This document shows, piece after piece, positions 62,121 through 64,000 of a DNA stretch of 64,000 bases. Under the pieces are notes generated by a model that was given only the letters and a program-made list of their open reading frames with translations, was not told where the DNA came from and made no database searches. Source of the DNA: Bacteroidales bacterium 52_46 (GTDB taxonomy: Bacteria > Bacteroidota > Bacteroidia > Bacteroidales > Muribaculaceae); assembly GCA_001915385.1 (NCBI GenBank), contig MNQK01000003.1:1-64000 (forward strand). The letters are read 5' to 3'. Position numbers and translations under genes: made by a program. Numbering within the stretch: position 1 is the stretch's first letter; each line of letters begins with the position of its first letter.

Positions 62121-62248
62121 AATAATATCATTATTTAAAATGGTTGGTATCTGTTTTTGCAATATGTATATCTAAACTGTCTGTTTCGTATATTCAAGGT
62201 ATTGGTTAATATCGCGAAATTACGAATTATTCTCAGTCCCACCGCAGG

Positions 62249-62278
62249 CATCGATTATGTTTTACAACATAATCGATG
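62249..62278 (-). terminator. Terminator of the rtcB operon
   Basis: CATCGATTATGTT (62249-62261) is perfectly complementary to AACATAATCGATG (62266-62278) with the loop TTAC. It lies about 38 bases beyond the stop of the gene at 62316-62528. Confidence 0.65.
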
Positions 62279-62315
62279 GTCATTCTGTAGTTTCGTTTAA
62301 ACAAATACAAGTCAG

Positions 62316-62528
62316 TTAGATCCATGCTCCGTATAGCTCTTCAGGGTCATCATCGGGACGACTGTTCTCTTTTGCTTTGCGTCGGGCATCAGCCAATTCT
62401 TCCTCCGTTGGCGGAGGCAACTCGACCATATAGACATTGCTCGGACGCTGCTTGATCCCGGCTTTATGACGAAGCCACAAATTTTCCATCAAGAGCGAGA
62501 CTCCTTCGGGTGAATGTATCGTTTTCAT
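62316..62528 (-). CDS. Small protein coupled to rtcB
   Basis: Not recognised. 70 residues: MKTIHSPEGVSLLMENLWLRH, a Pro-rich middle (VELPPPTEEELADARRKAKEN) and an acidic end. Its ATG overlaps the TAA stop of rtcB (TAATG), which strongly suggests translational coupling and a role with the ligase. No zinc or RNA-binding motif is visible. Confidence 0.7.
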   Translation of the reverse strand: MKTIHSPEGVSLLMENLWLRHKAGIKQRPSNVYMVELPPPTEEELADARRKAKENSRPDDDPEELYGAWI

Positions 62529-63781
62529 TATGATGCCTTGAAGTTGAAGATTGGACGTATGATAGTGTCAATTGTGACGGTGGTGCCGATGTTGGCGATA
62601 ATCTCCGAAGCGGGCTTGTAGACCATCGGCGACTCATCACGGGTGAAGTCGTTGACCGATTCCGAGTAGATGCCCTGCATGGAAGCCTCGAAATCTTCCA
62701 TAGTGATTTTCTCGTAGGCCTGTGTGCGGCTCAATACTCGTCCGGCGCCGTGAGGTGCCGAACAGTTCCAGTCGGTATTTCCTTTGCCGGTACATAGTAA
62801 TGAGCCATCGCGCATATTCAAAGGTATGATGCAACGTTCGCCTAAGGCAGCCGAAATGGAGCCTTTTCGGATTATGTTGTCATCGCTGATGTAGTTGTGA
62901 ACAGATTCAAACTCATCCAAAACTGACACCTCCGGGAAGAACCTCATGAGCAACAGAGATATGAGCTTACGGTTGAGCGCAGCCCAACGCTGACAGATAC
63001 GCATATCATGAAGATACTGCTCACGTGCCTCGCCCTCGACATAACATAAGTCGGCAGGCAACGATGGTTCGGCTGCCTCATGTTCTTTTCGCATTTTCTT
63101 TATGACACCCTGCAATTCGGAGCGGCGCCCTGCAGCTTTGTACTCTTCGATTGTGCGCTTGATTGTTTCTTCAAACTCATCTGCCCCGGCAGTAAGATGT
63201 TTCACGGCCTTTGCCTGATAGATTTCGGCGACCTGCTTGCCGAGATTACGAGAGCCGGTGTGGATTACGAGATACACATTTCCCTCATCATCCTTGTCAA
63301 GCTCAATGAAGTGATTGCCACCGCCAAGTGATCCTATCGCTTTGTTGATGCGCCCCGAATCCTTGAGTTCACGGTAGCAATAGAGTTCTGTCACAAGCTT
63401 CTTCGCCTCTCGATAGATTTCCATCTCCTCGTCAACGAGTGGATTGAAGCCAAACTTATCCTCGCGCACAATCTTGCCCGAAGGGACATTGCCGCGTATA
63501 TGCTCATGGAAAGCATGATAGTCGATGTCTGCCAATTTACCGAGGTTGAGAATACGCATACCGCAGCCGATATCAACGCCCACGATATTGGGTATTACCT
63601 TGTCACCAAGGTCGCCGGTAAAACCAATCACGCACCCGGCGCCGGCATGAACGTCGGGCATAATCCGTATCTTCTTGTTGGAGAACACATCTATCGAGAG
63701 CAGCTCCTTTATCTGCTCCAACGCATTTTCCTCAATGTTGTCCGTGAAAATTTTCACGTCATACCCTTCTATTGTCTTCAT
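62528..63781 (-). CDS. rtcB: RNA-splicing ligase RtcB family
   Basis: RtcB joins RNA 2',3'-cyclic phosphate or 3'-phosphate ends to 5'-OH ends using GTP and manganese, repairing nuclease-cut tRNA or rRNA. Visible: MPDVHAGAGCVIGFT (about 42-56), GVDIGCGMRI (about 68), GSLGGGNHFIEL, HTGSRNLG (about 175), and SAPHGAGRVLSR with the His that accepts GMP. 417 residues, complete. TATCTTTG (63815-63808, minus) and the inverted-repeat element at 63875-63907 are candidate promoters. No release factor PrfH or RtcA is beside it in this window. Confidence 0.92.
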   Translation of the reverse strand: MKTIEGYDVKIFTDNIEENALEQIKELLSIDVFSNKKIRIMPDVHAGAGCVIGFTGDLGDKVIPNIVGVDIGCGMRILNLGKLADIDYHAFHEHIRGNVPSGKIVREDKFGFNPLVDEEMEIYREAKKLVTELYCYRELKDSGRINKAIGSLGGGNHFIELDKDDEGNVYLVIHTGSRNLGKQVAEIYQAKAVKHLTAGADEFEETIKRTIEEYKAAGRRSELQGVIKKMRKEHEAAEPSLPADLCYVEGEAREQYLHDMRICQRWAALNRKLISLLLMRFFPEVSVLDEFESVHNYISDDNIIRKGSISAALGERCIIPLNMRDGSLLCTGKGNTDWNCSAPHGAGRVLSRTQAYEKITMEDFEASMQGIYSESVNDFTRDESPMVYKPASEIIANIGTTVTIDTIIRPIFNFKAS

Positions 63782-63874
63782 ATTAAATTGTTTTATGATT
63801 TATGCCGCAAAGATAGATTGCTACTGCGCAACCATTTTGTGCACTAAAAACTAATCTCAAACATCTTTCGTGAA

Positions 63875-63907
63875 CGCAAAATTATACCGAGAGTGTAGCA
63901 TTTTGCG
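63875..63907 (-). promoter_or_regulatory. Inverted-repeat promoter element upstream of rtcB
   Basis: CGCAAAAT (63875-63882) and ATTTTGCG (63900-63907) are perfect inverted arms around 17 bases. TAATTTTG (63884-63877, minus) is a -7 motif in the arm nearer rtcB. Layout and spacing equal those at 61179-61225; the leader to rtcB would be about 90 bases. Confidence 0.6.
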
Positions 63908-63930
63908 GGACAGCACAATTTATTATTTTA

Positions 63931-63990
63931 GAGGGTGTCTCATAACAAAAGTTAAACATGGAGTCGAAAATTTTGTTATGAAACACCCTC
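63931..63990. repeat. MITE-like inverted repeat at the window end
   Basis: GAGGGTGTCTCATAACAAAA (63931-63950) and TTTTGTTATGAAACACCCTC (63971-63990) form 20-bp arms with one mismatch and a 20-base loop. The GAGGGTGT end is like those of the element at 13361-13503. It may be a minimal mobile element or the edge of one that continues outside the window. Confidence 0.65.
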
Positions 63991-64000
63991 TTATTATTCT

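Noticed and set aside
56600..64000. Prophage or integrative element at the tRNA-like gene
   Set aside because: The genes start right at the 3' side of a tRNA-like sequence, as in integration sites, but no integrase and no repeat of the tRNA 3' end were found in the window.
1..64000. CRISPR array
   Set aside because: No regularly spaced direct repeats with unique spacers and no Cas genes; the repeats found are palindromic and dispersed.

Overview
The window is a chromosomal segment of a Bacteroidales bacterium, most likely of the Muribaculaceae (S24-7) group. This rests on the gene content (DUF4831, DUF3943 and DUF6557-like proteins, a Wza/Wzc pair with a tyrosine tail, bifunctional Nnr, OxyR, PFOR) and on promoters of the Bacteroidales form TTG-N19-21-TAnnTTTG, several of which can be placed exactly. 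The left 49 kb is fairly GC-rich core genome; 49.5-63 kb is visibly AT-richer and accessory.

Layout. 0.2-5.3 kb: parE, coaD, purU and an S41 protease, closed by a perfect hairpin. 5.4-6.1 kb: a higBA toxin-antitoxin pair with its operator. 6.1-7.5 kb: repeat-rich DNA and one small membrane protein. 7.5-9.7 kb (minus): an epimerase and a glycosyltransferase. 9.7-13.4 kb: pyrH, frr, a radical SAM protein and an LD-carboxypeptidase. 13.5-18.8 kb: an exopolysaccharide export operon (wza-like, wzc-like, polymerase/ligase) behind a long leader. 19.1-27.8 kb (minus): DUF3943, a 7TM-HD phosphohydrolase, RelA/SpoT, DUF4831 and Nnr. 27.9-31.6 kb: hpt, adk and an ECF sigma operon. 31.8-35.7 kb (minus): a lipid head-group-like cluster (nucleotidyltransferase, ATP-grasp, CDP-alcohol phosphatidyltransferase, HAD, GtrA). 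36-40 kb: DUF3781, a CDF cation exporter, oxyR, a membrane ferredoxin and a lipoprotein. 40.3-48.3 kb (minus): nifJ and an oxalate operon (frc, oxc, AEC transporter). 48.7-63.8 kb: the accessory island.

The island holds an orphan ankyrin-like gene, a Trp-repeat protein, a MITE, a decayed XRE regulator in front of two consecutive DUF262 genes, and a very tight seven-gene minus-strand operon. That operon encodes a coiled-coil protein, a DUF6557-like protein, a divergent FtsZ/tubulin-like protein, a second DUF6557-like protein, a small protein, a WYL regulator and a DEDDh exonuclease. A UDG-fold-like protein and RtcB RNA ligase follow. The tight operon begins 21 bp after a tRNA-like RNA whose anticodon arm is not canonical.

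The most interesting signal is a shared promoter/operator element, CGCAAAATTA-N15-ATTTTGCG. It lies upstream of both the tRNA-like/FtsZ-like operon (61179-61225) and rtcB (63875-63907), with identical spacing and the same embedded -7 motif. This suggests one regulator, perhaps the WYL protein, controls an RNA-repair or defence regulon made of a tRNA-like RNA, the seven-gene operon and RtcB. The oxalate operon and the tandem DUF262 pair are further points of interest. Intergenic DNA throughout carries several families of palindromic dispersed repeats.
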